Source: an uncultured Acidobacteriia bacterium (GTDB lineage: Bacteria; Acidobacteriota; Terriglobia; Bryobacterales; Bryobacteraceae). Taken from it: a stretch of DNA of 64,000 nucleotides. The notes beneath the pieces are model-generated. The model did no database searches. It saw nothing but the letters and a program-made list of their open reading frames with translations, and had not been told where the DNA came from. This document shows, one piece after another, positions 19,244-28,177 of this stretch; the stretch's first letter is position 1; the number at the start of each line of letters is the position of its first letter. The position numbers and the translations under genes were made by a program. The stretch spans positions 1-64,000 of the forward strand of contig CAIKMJ010000066.1 in NCBI GenBank assembly GCA_903828455.1, given 5' to 3'.

Positions 19244-19383
19244 ATAGAAATTTAGTTGTCCAGAGGAGACGACGCTCCAACATCCATTGTTACTTGCTAT
19301 TACGACGATAGTACGTGATTTCGTGTAAATACCTGGAAGAGATTCATTACAAATGGCTTAACGAAATGAGACCGGCCAAGCGG

Positions 19384-21513
19384 TCAGATTTCGCGGGCGC
19401 GCCCGGATCGCTCGACCCAGTGACGGACCATGACGGCACAGTCGTTCGTGACGCCGGTCGTGGTGACTTCCGCAGCAACTGCACCGGGAGCGGCGAGCTC
19501 TTCGAGGCTCCACGACATCTTGCGACCCCAGTTCGGATACTGCCAGGTGGTTCCGGGCAGGTTTTGCTGCTCCGGTTCCATGGTCATATCCTCCTGATTC
19601 ACCAGCCATAAAGCGGACGGCGTGGTGGCAAGAAAACCCATGATAGCGTGGTGCACCTGGCCGGTGAGTTCGGGCAGACGGCTGGCGTCACGTTCGAAGT
19701 CCGGCGGCAGGAGACCGGCGGCGAACAGGGCGTCCAGAAGCTGTTGCTTGTCGGCGGTGCGGCTGGCTAGTTGGGCGTCGCGGCCGGCGGCGTCGATGGT
19801 GCCGGCCCGGAGACGGGCTTCGACGTCCGCGCCGGTCCAGAAACCGGCGAGCGTGGCGAGATCGTGCGTGGTGGTGGAAACCAGAGCGAGTTCCGGATAT
19901 TGGGCGGGAGATTTGAAGCTGCCGCCTTCGCGTTCGAAATAAAGCAGCCGGTAGCTGAGGATGCCCATGCGCGCGAGGGTGTCGCGCACCACCGGTTCCA
20001 CGGTGCCAAGGTCTTCACCGACAACAACGAAATTGCCGCGGACGCTTTCGAGCGCCAGAATGCGGACCAGGTCCTGATTCCGCTCGCGGACGTAGGCGCC
20101 GCGGGCGGCGGTGCTGCCTTCGGGGATCCAGTAGAGGCGGAACAGGCGCATCACGTGGTCGATGCGGAGCGCGCCGCCGTGGCGGGCCGATTTGCGGATG
20201 GATTCGGCGTACAGCCGGTAGCCGTCCTCGCGGTGCCGGTCAACGTTGGGCGGAGGGAAGGACCAGTCCTGGCCATCGGGGGAGAAATCGTCGGGCGGCG
20301 CGCCGACGCGGGCGCCGGGGACGAAGAATTCGCGCCAGGCCCAGAGGTCGGAGCCGCAGCGGTCGGTGGCGAGGGCGAGATCGTGGTAGAGGCCGATGGT
20401 CATCCCCAGCTGACGAGCGAGTTGCTGGACGGCGGCGAGCTGGCCGTCGACGAGCCACTGCAGCCAGGAGTGGAAGAGGATTTCGCGCTGGTGCGAGGCG
20501 GCGAAGGCGGCGACTGCCGGGCTGTGCGGGTCGCGATATTCGGCGGGCCAGTCGGGCCAGATCCAGAGGTCGGGGTCGGCGGCGTGCAGATGCTCATCGA
20601 GCGCGCAGTAGGTGGCGTAGAGGCGGAGGAGATCGCCTTCCTTCGCGATCCAGGCGAGGCACTCGGCGGCGGGTTCGGTGTTGGCAAAGATCTGTTCCAG
20701 CGCGCGGCGCTTCAGCGCCCAGACGGGTTCGTACTCAACGGCCGGAGTGGCGCGCAGACGGGCGATTTCGGCGAGGGCGCCGGCATCTTCGAACTGGCTG
20801 CGCACGCGATGGTAGCCGGGAACGGCCTCGACATCGAGATACAGGGGATTCCGGTAGTAGACGCTGTTCGGCAGGTAGGGGCTGGTGTTGAACGGCCGCC
20901 GGTTGTGGATGGCGTGCAGCGGGTTCAGCGCGATGAAGTCGGCGTGGAGCGCGGGAACGGCCCAGCGGATGAGGGCGGCGAGATCGCGAAAGTCGCCGCA
21001 CCCCCAGTTGCGGCCCGAGCGCAGGCCGTAGAGCATCAGGCCGAGGCCGGCGTGTTTGCCCGGGGCGGGAAGGCAGGCGCGATCCGGGGTGACGATCAGG
21101 CGCATGACGCAGTCCCCTGCCCTGACTTCGTGATAGCCGAGGGGCAATTTCAGGGCGAGGACGGCGCTGGCATCGGCGGAACTGCCGTGAGAGAGAAAGG
21201 CGCGGGTATCCCAATGGTCGCCCTGTTCCGTGGTGACGGAAAGCGCGATGCCCGCGGCCTGAGGCGGGAGTTTGATTTGCTCGCTGGCACTGACGACAAG
21301 GACGGGCGGCAGGAGGCGGGCGGATTCGGCATCCTGGCGCTGGCGCACGGAGGCGGCCAAAGCCGCTTCATCGGCACAATCGAACCCGATTGCGGCGAGG
21401 ATTGCGCGATTGGTGGCGGGTTCGGTCACATGGGAATGACCGAAGATATCCCAGAATTCCTGTTGAACTCCGAATTGCTCGGCGGCTGCACGGAGGGCGT
21501 CGTCGAGAGGCAT
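19384..21513 (-). CDS. malQ: 4-alpha-glucanotransferase (GH77, amylomaltase)
   Basis: The 709-aa protein has GH77 landmarks: YSIRKSARHGGALRIDHVMR with the downstream RLFRLYWIPEG, VGEDLGTVEP with the catalytic acid pattern, and WDIFGHSHVTEPA near the N-terminus, plus TTTHDLATLAGFW. The enzyme transfers alpha-1,4-glucan segments between maltodextrins in the cytoplasm. No other glycogen or maltose genes are in the window. Its 3' end lies 140 bases from the start of the receptor gene; that spacer holds no gene I can see. Confidence 0.95.
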   Translation of the reverse strand: MPLDDALRAAAEQFGVQQEFWDIFGHSHVTEPATNRAILAAIGFDCADEAALAASVRQRQDAESARLLPPVLVVSASEQIKLPPQAAGIALSVTTEQGDHWDTRAFLSHGSSADASAVLALKLPLGYHEVRAGDCVMRLIVTPDRACLPAPGKHAGLGLMLYGLRSGRNWGCGDFRDLAALIRWAVPALHADFIALNPLHAIHNRRPFNTSPYLPNSVYYRNPLYLDVEAVPGYHRVRSQFEDAGALAEIARLRATPAVEYEPVWALKRRALEQIFANTEPAAECLAWIAKEGDLLRLYATYCALDEHLHAADPDLWIWPDWPAEYRDPHSPAVAAFAASHQREILFHSWLQWLVDGQLAAVQQLARQLGMTIGLYHDLALATDRCGSDLWAWREFFVPGARVGAPPDDFSPDGQDWSFPPPNVDRHREDGYRLYAESIRKSARHGGALRIDHVMRLFRLYWIPEGSTAARGAYVRERNQDLVRILALESVRGNFVVVGEDLGTVEPVVRDTLARMGILSYRLLYFEREGGSFKSPAQYPELALVSTTTHDLATLAGFWTGADVEARLRAGTIDAAGRDAQLASRTADKQQLLDALFAAGLLPPDFERDASRLPELTGQVHHAIMGFLATTPSALWLVNQEDMTMEPEQQNLPGTTWQYPNWGRKMSWSLEELAAPGAVAAEVTTTGVTNDCAVMVRHWVERSGRAREI

Positions 21514-21557
21514 ATACCAATGTATCTTGGCTGCAAGCCCGGCGCGGCCCGAAGCCC

Positions 21558-23609
21558 TCAGAAGTCGAGTCGGGCGACGAGATCGCTGGCCTGATCCTGC
21601 AGGGCGGCCTTTTGCCTGTTGAGCGCGGCTTCGCGGTCGCGCAGCGCGGCGATCTGCGATTCCTGCTCGGAGAGTTTGCGGGCGTAGTCCTGAATGGTGG
21701 GCTGCTGGCCGACTACCTGTGAAAGGCTGGCGATGTTCTGGCGGTTGCGATCTTCATCGCGCGTGAGGTTGTCGATCTGCGCGGTGACGGACTTCAGGTC
21801 CGAATCGAGGCCTTCGATCTTCGCCTTCACATCGGCGATCTGCTGCAGCTGGCGGCGGCCGGCATCGGAGAGAGCCTTATTGCGGACGTACACGAGCGTG
21901 GCGGCGGAGTTGAGCGAAGAGACCTGGGTCGACTGGTCGTAGACATTTTCTTCCGTGACCACGAAGTCGGTATTGCCGCCGGCGGGAAGCTTCAGTTCGA
22001 AGCGATAAACATCGCGCGCGGTCTCGACCGGCTTCGGGGTATTGATCAGCGTGTAGCCGGTGCGAATGGGGTGTTCGACGATGAGCGTTTTGGGGCGCGG
22101 GTCCACGTTGGCGATGGTGTAGGTTTTGGTTTGCACGATGGCGGACTTTGTGACGATGACGCCGTTATGGGCGTGGAGTTCGCGCGTGGCATCGGTGCGG
22201 GAATTGAGATTGGTGGCGATGCGGGTGCCGAGATCGACGCCGTAGCTGATGAAGCGCTTGTCGGCGGCCTTAAAGGTTTCGACCAGAGCTTCGCCGGCGT
22301 AGGTGGCGGCATCGTAGACGGTGATGGGGCCGCCGTCGAGCGTCCGGCCGGTGTTGTTGGTAAGTTCGGCGGCGCTGAAGGGGTTGGGGCGGGACTGATC
22401 CGAGTAGATATCGAGCTTGCGGGCGGCGATCTTTTGCTGCAGGAAGGGCAGCATGACGGATTCGTTCTTCTTCACCGTGACCGGGGTGGCGATGGAGTAT
22501 TCGAACAGATCGGCGATCTCCTGCGCGGGGCCGGTGGGAACGATGGAGCTGTTCTCTGCCCGGATGGCGGTCCGCAAGGTAGCGGCGTCGGCGCCAGCGA
22601 CGGCTGACTGCGGCGAGGCGGCCATGCGCCCGAACGCCATAGCCGGTGCCGGGGCGGCCGGGGCGTTCGCCGACTTGGCAGCTTCCAGCGCACCGCCGAA
22701 TACTTTGGGAGCAACGGCCTGATCCTCGGCCAGGCTGGCGGAGAGGCGGGTGATGAACTTCGGCTCGTAAAGCTGGCTGATGAATGAGATCGGTTTGCCG
22801 GAGACGAGAGCCATCTTCACTTTGGTCCAGTCCTCGCCGGTGGTGTTGTCGACAATGGCCCAGCCTTCGAGGGTGGTGTTCGCTTCATCCAGCATGAGCC
22901 GGTAGCTGGATTTCCATGCCGGCATCGGCAGGATGTATTGGGCGCGGACGTCGCGGGCTTTGGAGTCGGTGGAATCGATAAATAAACTACGCTTGTCTTT
23001 CGAGCGTGCGCCGGTCAGGGCGGCGAGGTAGTCGCGGAACTGCGTCTGGAGCCTGGCATCGGTAAAGCGGATCGATGTGGCCGCCGCGAGATCGACGTTG
23101 CGGAGTTCGCCGGAGTCCATGAGGAGGGTCAACTGTTCGCGCTCGGCCTTATCCTTATCGCCGGCGATCAGGCGGGCGGAGACGATGGCGCCGGCAACTT
23201 TTTGAGGACCGAACTCCATTTCGAGGCGAGCACCTTTGAGCTGATCGACTACGGCTGTAAGGGGCTGGCCGTTTTCGATGCGGAAGGGGAACTCCTGGAG
23301 CTTCTCTTCGAGAGGAACGCTGGAGTCGTAGCGGAGGCCGGTGATTTTGCCGCCCTGGTCGTTGACGGTGAGCGACTTGAGGACGTCGTTCATATCCTCG
23401 GCGCGGAACTGGAGTTCGGCGGATTCGCCGGGGCCGAGTTGACCGGCGCGTTCGAAGTAGCCGACACCGTGTTTATAGAGCACGACGGTGCGGACGGGCA
23501 GTTCGGCCGCCTGCAAAGAGGCGGGCAGGGGCGCGGCAAGCATCCAGACGAGTGTCAGCGAAACGGCGCTTTGCGGTTGCATACGGCGGTTTGGACGGCG
23601 GGTCGGCAT
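21558..23609 (-). CDS. DUF4139 domain secreted protein
   Basis: The 683-aa product has a signal peptide (SLTLVWMLAAPLPASLQA) and the N-terminal segment VRTVVLYKHGVGYFERAG with AEDMNDVLKSLTVNDQGG, which is characteristic of DUF4139-type proteins. The C-terminal third has a long coiled coil (residues about 590-670: DLKSVTAQIDNLTRDEDRN...). Function in the family is not established. The predicted location is periplasmic or outer-membrane associated. The start might be the ATG at residue 10 (MQPQSAV) rather than MPTRRP. Confidence 0.75.
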   Translation of the reverse strand: MPTRRPNRRMQPQSAVSLTLVWMLAAPLPASLQAAELPVRTVVLYKHGVGYFERAGQLGPGESAELQFRAEDMNDVLKSLTVNDQGGKITGLRYDSSVPLEEKLQEFPFRIENGQPLTAVVDQLKGARLEMEFGPQKVAGAIVSARLIAGDKDKAEREQLTLLMDSGELRNVDLAAATSIRFTDARLQTQFRDYLAALTGARSKDKRSLFIDSTDSKARDVRAQYILPMPAWKSSYRLMLDEANTTLEGWAIVDNTTGEDWTKVKMALVSGKPISFISQLYEPKFITRLSASLAEDQAVAPKVFGGALEAAKSANAPAAPAPAMAFGRMAASPQSAVAGADAATLRTAIRAENSSIVPTGPAQEIADLFEYSIATPVTVKKNESVMLPFLQQKIAARKLDIYSDQSRPNPFSAAELTNNTGRTLDGGPITVYDAATYAGEALVETFKAADKRFISYGVDLGTRIATNLNSRTDATRELHAHNGVIVTKSAIVQTKTYTIANVDPRPKTLIVEHPIRTGYTLINTPKPVETARDVYRFELKLPAGGNTDFVVTEENVYDQSTQVSSLNSAATLVYVRNKALSDAGRRQLQQIADVKAKIEGLDSDLKSVTAQIDNLTRDEDRNRQNIASLSQVVGQQPTIQDYARKLSEQESQIAALRDREAALNRQKAALQDQASDLVARLDF

Positions 23610-23676
23610 GCGAAGTTCCCTTTCGGCGTGGAAATGGGTTCGTTTGTGCTGAAGCTGGGCTGGCCCCGGGGTGGCT

Positions 23677-23741
23677 CACCCATTTCACACACCCATTTCA
23701 CTCACCCATTTCATTCACCCATTTCATTCACCCATCACCTT
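23677..23741. repeat. 13-bp tandem repeat, about 4.5 copies
   Basis: Four near-identical 13-base units of CACCCATTTCAYT type (cacccatttcaca, ...cact, ...catt, ...catt) are followed by a partial fifth (cacccatcacc). They lie between the DUF4139 gene start and the yjbQ stop and contain the yjbQ stop codon. The unit read on the minus strand gives ATGGGTGAATGA-like pieces. No secondary structure was found. Confidence 0.8.
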
Positions 23742-24137
23742 AATAATGACGCGTTTGGGGCGCTGCCCGTCGAATTCCGCGTAGAAAACCTGCTGCCAGG
23801 GACCGAAATCGAGCTTGCCGGCGGTGACGGGGATGATGACTTCGTGGTGGACGATGAGGCTTTTGAGGTGGGAGTCGCCGTTGGTTTCGCCGGTGCGGTG
23901 GTGTCGATAGTCGTCACGGTAGGGGGCCAGACCTTCGAGCCATTCGTCGATATCCTTAATTAGTCCTCCTTCGGCATCGTTGACATATACCCCGGCAGTG
24001 ATGTGCATAGCGGAGACCAGGATCATGCCTTCGCGGATTGCGCTTTTGGCGAGCGCGGTCTCGACCTGCGGCGTTATGTTGATGTATTCACGGTGTTTCT
24101 GCGTTCGGAAGGTGAGGTACTCAGTATAGAAAAGCAT
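23724..24137 (-). CDS. yjbQ: YjbQ family protein (secondary thiamine-phosphate synthase activity)
   Basis: The 137-aa product has the UPF0047 pattern: [58 protein letters not shown] and a C-terminal [19 protein letters not shown]. The conserved His/Asp/Glu set (HITAG, HRTGE, HLKS) fits. E. coli YjbQ shows weak thiamine phosphate synthase activity; the real cellular role is open. The stop codon is inside the 13-bp repeat, so the last residues (VMGE) depend on repeat phase. Confidence 0.9.
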   Translation of the reverse strand: MLFYTEYLTFRTQKHREYINITPQVETALAKSAIREGMILVSAMHITAGVYVNDAEGGLIKDIDEWLEGLAPYRDDYRHHRTGETNGDSHLKSLIVHHEVIIPVTAGKLDFGPWQQVFYAEFDGQRPKRVIIKVMGE

Positions 24138-24195
24138 CAGACTAAGGATATCGGGAAACTTCCGGCTTGACAGTCAACCGGGTTAACGTCAGACT

Positions 24196-25830
24196 TTGAG
24201 TGTGCGCTACACAAGTCGACTGTTTTGTGCGTTTATATCCCTTGGAGGCTGTCTGGTATACGGGCAGGGTCTCGAAGCGGTGGCACCGACGCCGCTGCCG
24301 ACGGAGCGGACGCGTCCCGCGTCCCCCGAGGAGGAGCGCGCCGCGCAGTTGAGCCAGTTCGATCCGCTTGCCCCGGCCGAGAATCAGTCGAGGCAGGATA
24401 TTGCACGAGCAGCACGCGAAGCGATGAAGCGTCGCGATCAGGAGCAGGCTGTGGTGCAGGGTTCGATCGCCGACACGAATCGCCAGCAGATGCTGGAGCG
24501 GATGGGTCCGCGGGTGGCGGATGCGGATACGGAAGCCGTTGCGACGTACGCGGGGCCGGCAGTTTTGAGCCGCACATATACGATCAACCAGCCGATGAGC
24601 GGGATCGGCATCCAGTCCTTTCAGGAGAGCTTCGGATTCAATTCCGTGTACGATAACGGCGCGACGGCGACCCCCGGGGCCAATGGGCAATATACCTTCC
24701 CAACGCTGTTTGGCACGCAGGCCACATGGGATATCCGTGGAGCTCACAACTGGAGACGGCAGCGCCTGAACCTTGCGTATACCGGGACGCGCAGCAGCTA
24801 CATGGGCAACAGCGCGGCAGCGTCGAATTATTCGAGCGCCAACCAGTTTCTTTCGCTCGATTACAAACTGATGCTCACGCAGCATCTGGCGCTGACAGCA
24901 ACCGGCACGGGCATCCTTTATTCGCAGAATTACGCGCTTGAGAACCCGACGGGTGCGGCGACAGATGTGGCCAACATCAACCTCGGGAGCAGCCCGAACA
25001 TTCAGATTTCGGATAACGGCTCGAAGCAGTTCAACACGTCGATCGATCTGGTGTATCAAAAGACGGCACGGTTGTCGTTTGACGGCGGCATCGGCGAATT
25101 TGCGGTGCAGAGAAATGCGCCGGGCTTCCTGGGCGTGACCGGACGACAGGCGCGCGGGGACGTGAATTACCGGCTTACCAAGAAGGCCACGGTGGGCGCT
25201 TACTATTCGTGGACGTACTATCTGCTGCCCAGCGGTTTCGGCGACACGTACACAAATACGTTCGGCGCGATTTATTCTTACGCCATTGGCCGTTCGATGC
25301 AAGTGCGGGTGCGACTGGGCCAGTCCCAGGTACAGACGCTCGGTTTTACAACGATCGCGGTTGATCCCGTGGTGGCTGCGCTGCTGGGTCAGAGCACGGG
25401 TGTGATCGACTCCTTCCGCAAGACGAACACGCAGGACATTTCCGCGCAGATCGTGAAAGATTTCGGCACGAAACGCAGCGTTTCGTTCTCCTACGCCCGC
25501 GGGATTTCGCCTGGCAACGGTCTGTACCAGGCGTCGCAGCAGGAATCGTATGCCGCAACGTTCCGCACGCAACTGGGTCGGGCCTACACTGTGTCACTGA
25601 CGGCGGGGCACGATACGCTGACATCGATCGCACAGACGCTCGGGCGTTATACGACCGAGAGCATGGGCGCGACAGTGACCCGCTCGCTGGGTCACGGAAT
25701 GGCGCTGAACTTCAGTGCCTCGGTACGCCACCTGGACATTCTGGATAATCTGTTGCCGTTGCACGATCAGATCCGGATCACCAGCGGCATCACGTACACA
25801 CCGGGCGAAGGCCGCATCATTCCGCGGTAA
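24196..25830 (+). CDS. Predicted outer-membrane beta-barrel protein, hypothetical
   Basis: The 544-aa product starts at a TTG (24196) or GTG (24202) and has a signal peptide (LFCAFISLGGCLVYGQG), an acidic/Gln-rich N-terminal linker and then a long alternating amphipathic series of Ser/Thr/Tyr/Asn strands, such as GATVTRSLGHGMALNFSASV and RQRLNLAYTGTRSSYMG. The C-terminus has SGITYTPGEGRIIPR rather than a final aromatic strand. The strand pattern fits an outer-membrane barrel; no family was recognised. It is divergent from yjbQ with a 58-base gap. Confidence 0.7.
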   Translation: MSVRYTSRLFCAFISLGGCLVYGQGLEAVAPTPLPTERTRPASPEEERAAQLSQFDPLAPAENQSRQDIARAAREAMKRRDQEQAVVQGSIADTNRQQMLERMGPRVADADTEAVATYAGPAVLSRTYTINQPMSGIGIQSFQESFGFNSVYDNGATATPGANGQYTFPTLFGTQATWDIRGAHNWRRQRLNLAYTGTRSSYMGNSAAASNYSSANQFLSLDYKLMLTQHLALTATGTGILYSQNYALENPTGAATDVANINLGSSPNIQISDNGSKQFNTSIDLVYQKTARLSFDGGIGEFAVQRNAPGFLGVTGRQARGDVNYRLTKKATVGAYYSWTYYLLPSGFGDTYTNTFGAIYSYAIGRSMQVRVRLGQSQVQTLGFTTIAVDPVVAALLGQSTGVIDSFRKTNTQDISAQIVKDFGTKRSVSFSYARGISPGNGLYQASQQESYAATFRTQLGRAYTVSLTAGHDTLTSIAQTLGRYTTESMGATVTRSLGHGMALNFSASVRHLDILDNLLPLHDQIRITSGITYTPGEGRIIPR

Positions 25831-25936
25831 GCCGGAAAGCAGACCATCCGGAACGGCTTGGCATTATCCGATTTCCAGCACTGTGTAATGGTTGGCTGGC
25901 TGGGGAGAGTCGGGTTTGGTATGCTGACAGTCGGAC

Positions 25937-26011
25937 GGCGCTATCGTCTAACGGTTAGGACAGAGCCCTCTCAAGGCTTAAATACGGGTTCGATTCCCGT
26001 TAGCGCTACCA
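25937..26011 (+). tRNA. tRNA-Glu (anticodon CTC)
   Basis: A full cloverleaf is readable. The acceptor pairs GGCGCTA (25937-25943) with TAGCGCT (26001-26007), with a G-U first pair. The D arm TCGTCTAACGGTTAGGAC is typical of tRNA-Glu. The anticodon stem GAGCC/GGCTT carries the loop CTCTCAA, anticodon CTC reading GAG. The T arm is ACGGG-TTCGATT-CCCGT. The CCA at 26009-26011 is encoded. A TATGCT box at 25920-25925 may be its -10 element. The end of this gene is the apparent insertion point of the mobile island. Confidence 0.93.
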
Positions 26012-26029
26012 TCTTTTCAATAGCTTGCA

Positions 26030-26063
26030 GGGAAAAGTATCACACGGTATCACACATTTTCCC
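26030..26063. repeat. Inverted and direct repeats just 3' of tRNA-Glu (candidate att/integrase-binding region)
   Basis: GGGAAAA (26030-26036) and TTTTCCC (26057-26063) flank two direct 9-base repeats GTATCACAC (26037-26045 and 26047-26055). They lie 18 bases beyond the tRNA end, where attL arm sites or an excisionase site would sit. They could also be a weak terminator for the tRNA. No second tRNA 3' end copy (attR) was found by reading the window. Confidence 0.4.
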
Positions 26064-26187
26064 GCTCCTGATGCCGTGGTGCCCGTTCTCGCGATTTCCG
26101 CCGAGTCAAGACTCCCGCCAAATTTCGCGCTTTCGGTAGTCACCTCTGGACGCGAAAATATGGGTTGGCGTCGCCCATCGAGAAGCC

Positions 26188-27699
26188 ATGATAATTCCGA
26201 TCAGATCGCTACTTCCCAACGCCGCTGATGTGCTGGATCGAGATTTGGAGGTGATCGGGCCTCTTCTTCTGCGTCACCTAAAGAGCTGTGAAGGCGTAAG
26301 CCCGATCTTTCAGCACGGGGGCATCAACTTCGGCTATTTCCTGGCGATTATGGAGCGTAGAAACATTGGGCTCGGACCGTTGCCGAATAACGGACCCGAG
26401 TATGGGACCCAGCAGGCGGCTGTGTCACGGGCGTTTGTCGAGGCGCAAGCTTGGCTCGTGATGAACGGTTTTCTCATTCGGAATCACCAACAGCCGGCAG
26501 AGTTGTACTTGATAACGAGAAAAGGTGAGAAGTTACTGGAGGACACTCTGCGAAAGGATCTACCGGTGCAAGCAGGCCACGTTCCAACTGCAAGAGAGGG
26601 CGTCGGACCAACATGGGATATTTTCATCTCTCATGCCTCCGAGGACAAGTCGTATGTGGACCCGTTGGCGGACGCACTCCGCAGCGCCGGGGTCTCTGTT
26701 TGGTACGACACCATCGTATTGACATGGGGTGACGACCTTCGCCCCAAGATCGACGAAGGACTGAGAAACTGCAGGTTCGGCATTGTCGTCCTTTCCAGGG
26801 CATTTCTGGGCAAGAAGAAATGGACCGAGCACGAGCTCAACGGTCTGTTTGCACGCGAACGAGCTGGGCAGAAATTGGTCCTGCCGATCTGGCACGGAAT
26901 CACGCGCGACGATCTCCTCGAATACAGTCCCGCGCTTGCAGACCGACTAGCGAAGATTTCAGATACCGACTCAAATGACGACATCGTCACGAGTGTGCTC
27001 GCTCTGATCGCCGCACCTAATATCGCACCCGACTCAGCCGTCACTCTAGCCTCGAAAGCGCATCAGGACCTCAGGGTTGCTTTTCCGTCGCCACTGCCCC
27101 GACGTGCTCCGGCCGGCGTTCTAGATCCACGAGAAATCGAATTGCTGTGGAATGCAGCACAGGCCGGAGAGATAGTACACTCGTCCACACTGGACGGCGA
27201 AGCTCTAAGAGCTGGGCAAAGGCAGTTCCTTGATGGAGCCAACGCACGGACTGCCGCCGAATGGCTCGGGGCCCTTCGCCGTCTCGAAAGCGGTGGTCTG
27301 GTGGAGCCTTTGGATATCGACCGAGAATCCTTTAGGGTCACAGACGAGGGCTACCGAGCAGCCGATCAGCTTGACGGTTTCATACGATGGAACACACGGG
27401 TAATCGTACTCAGGGCACACTATCTGAACGCGCCGAGCCGTGACCATTCCGTTTCTTGCACTGGCATCATCGCGACTCCCGCTGTCTACTTCCCCCAACC
27501 GGACAACACATCGGCGCCGCGTAGTCTGAAAGAATGTCGAGCGCTTCTTGTCGAGGGAATCGACCAAAACGCGCTTCCCGCTTGGCAACCCACAGATGTG
27601 GAGTTCAGAGACGAGTCAACTGACCGTGTTGAGCGATTTCAAGTCGACGGATTCGATGTGATTCGCCCCGCTCGTCTCAAGCTGCCAATTGTGACGTGA
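26188..27699 (+). CDS. TIR-domain protein with flanking winged-helix-like regions
   Basis: The 503-aa product has an N-terminal winged-helix-like part (residues 1-125, ending in YLITRKGEKLLEDT), then a TIR domain (about 142-270) with WDIFISHASEDKSYVDPLAD, the WYD box and a Glu in KKWTEHELNGLF at the position of the NADase catalytic Glu. A second helix-turn-helix-like segment follows (LWNAAQAGEIVHSS ... GLVEPLDIDRESFRVTDEG). TIR proteins can cleave NAD+ and cause growth arrest during phage attack. The gene sits between the tRNA and the integrase at the island edge, a common place for defence cargo. What activates it is unknown. Confidence 0.88.
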   Translation: MIIPIRSLLPNAADVLDRDLEVIGPLLLRHLKSCEGVSPIFQHGGINFGYFLAIMERRNIGLGPLPNNGPEYGTQQAAVSRAFVEAQAWLVMNGFLIRNHQQPAELYLITRKGEKLLEDTLRKDLPVQAGHVPTAREGVGPTWDIFISHASEDKSYVDPLADALRSAGVSVWYDTIVLTWGDDLRPKIDEGLRNCRFGIVVLSRAFLGKKKWTEHELNGLFARERAGQKLVLPIWHGITRDDLLEYSPALADRLAKISDTDSNDDIVTSVLALIAAPNIAPDSAVTLASKAHQDLRVAFPSPLPRRAPAGVLDPREIELLWNAAQAGEIVHSSTLDGEALRAGQRQFLDGANARTAAEWLGALRRLESGGLVEPLDIDRESFRVTDEGYRAADQLDGFIRWNTRVIVLRAHYLNAPSRDHSVSCTGIIATPAVYFPQPDNTSAPRSLKECRALLVEGIDQNALPAWQPTDVEFRDESTDRVERFQVDGFDVIRPARLKLPIVT

Positions 27700-27813
27700 T
27701 ACCCATTGGCTGGTCGCGTGGTTTTCCCGCCCTCGTTGACCAGCCGCTTGATTTCAGTTTCAGCCGATGGCTATCCTCGCACGCACGGCCTGTCTGTCCA
27801 AAGGTGGCTTCTC

Positions 27814-27867
27814 GGAATTTTGTTGCGTGCTCCCCGCCGAGGCGGGTCCTCGCGCAGACAAAATTCC
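27814..27867 (+). promoter_or_regulatory. Large hairpin upstream of the 57-aa gene (structure A)
   Basis: A perfect 10-base inverted repeat (GGAATTTTGT at 27814-27823 with ACAAAATTCC at 27858-27867) encloses a GC-rich loop with an inner CCCGCC/GGCGGG hairpin. The 3' side of the loop is CCTCGCGCAG. A similar structure with different stem bases occurs at 36521-36550. Both precede a short gene. Role inferred only; the 27700-27969 stretch contains no other gene I can support. Confidence 0.45.
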
Positions 27868-27969
27868 TGCGAGACCGCTATCGCACTTTGGACTGCCCGG
27901 CCTTCGACGCGTGCACGGATGTTTCATCTGCTGCAATGATGCGGCCGGTCAACCAGTGAGGAAAACCCT

Positions 27970-28143
27970 ATGTCAGACACGACCATCAAATCACGGTCCT
28001 TTCAACTCGGAGCCATGAGCGTAACCATCGAGCAGGACGGAAGTGCCTCCCGGGTACGCGTGCGCCAGGACGAACCGCTATCTCAGGAAGATTTGATACA
28101 GTTACAAATACTTGAGCACGAACTCGGGCACCGTCAACGCTAA
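27970..28143 (+). CDS. Short hypothetical protein (57 aa)
   Basis: ATG at 27970 follows GAGGAAAA at good spacing and opens MSDTTIKSRSFQLGAMSVTI, continuing with EQDGSASRVRVRQDEPLSQE and LEHELGHRQR, stop at 28141. It is acidic/basic mixed with a C-terminal helix. No family was recognised. It sits 34 bases before the convergent integrase gene end and may belong to the mobile element. Confidence 0.55.
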   Translation: MSDTTIKSRSFQLGAMSVTIEQDGSASRVRVRQDEPLSQEDLIQLQILEHELGHRQR

Positions 28144-28177
28144 ACCCATTACCAGCCAGCAGAAACGCATGGGACCT

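Noticed and set aside
19771-21594. 607-aa frame opposite malQ
   Set aside because: Shadow of malQ with no recognisable features.
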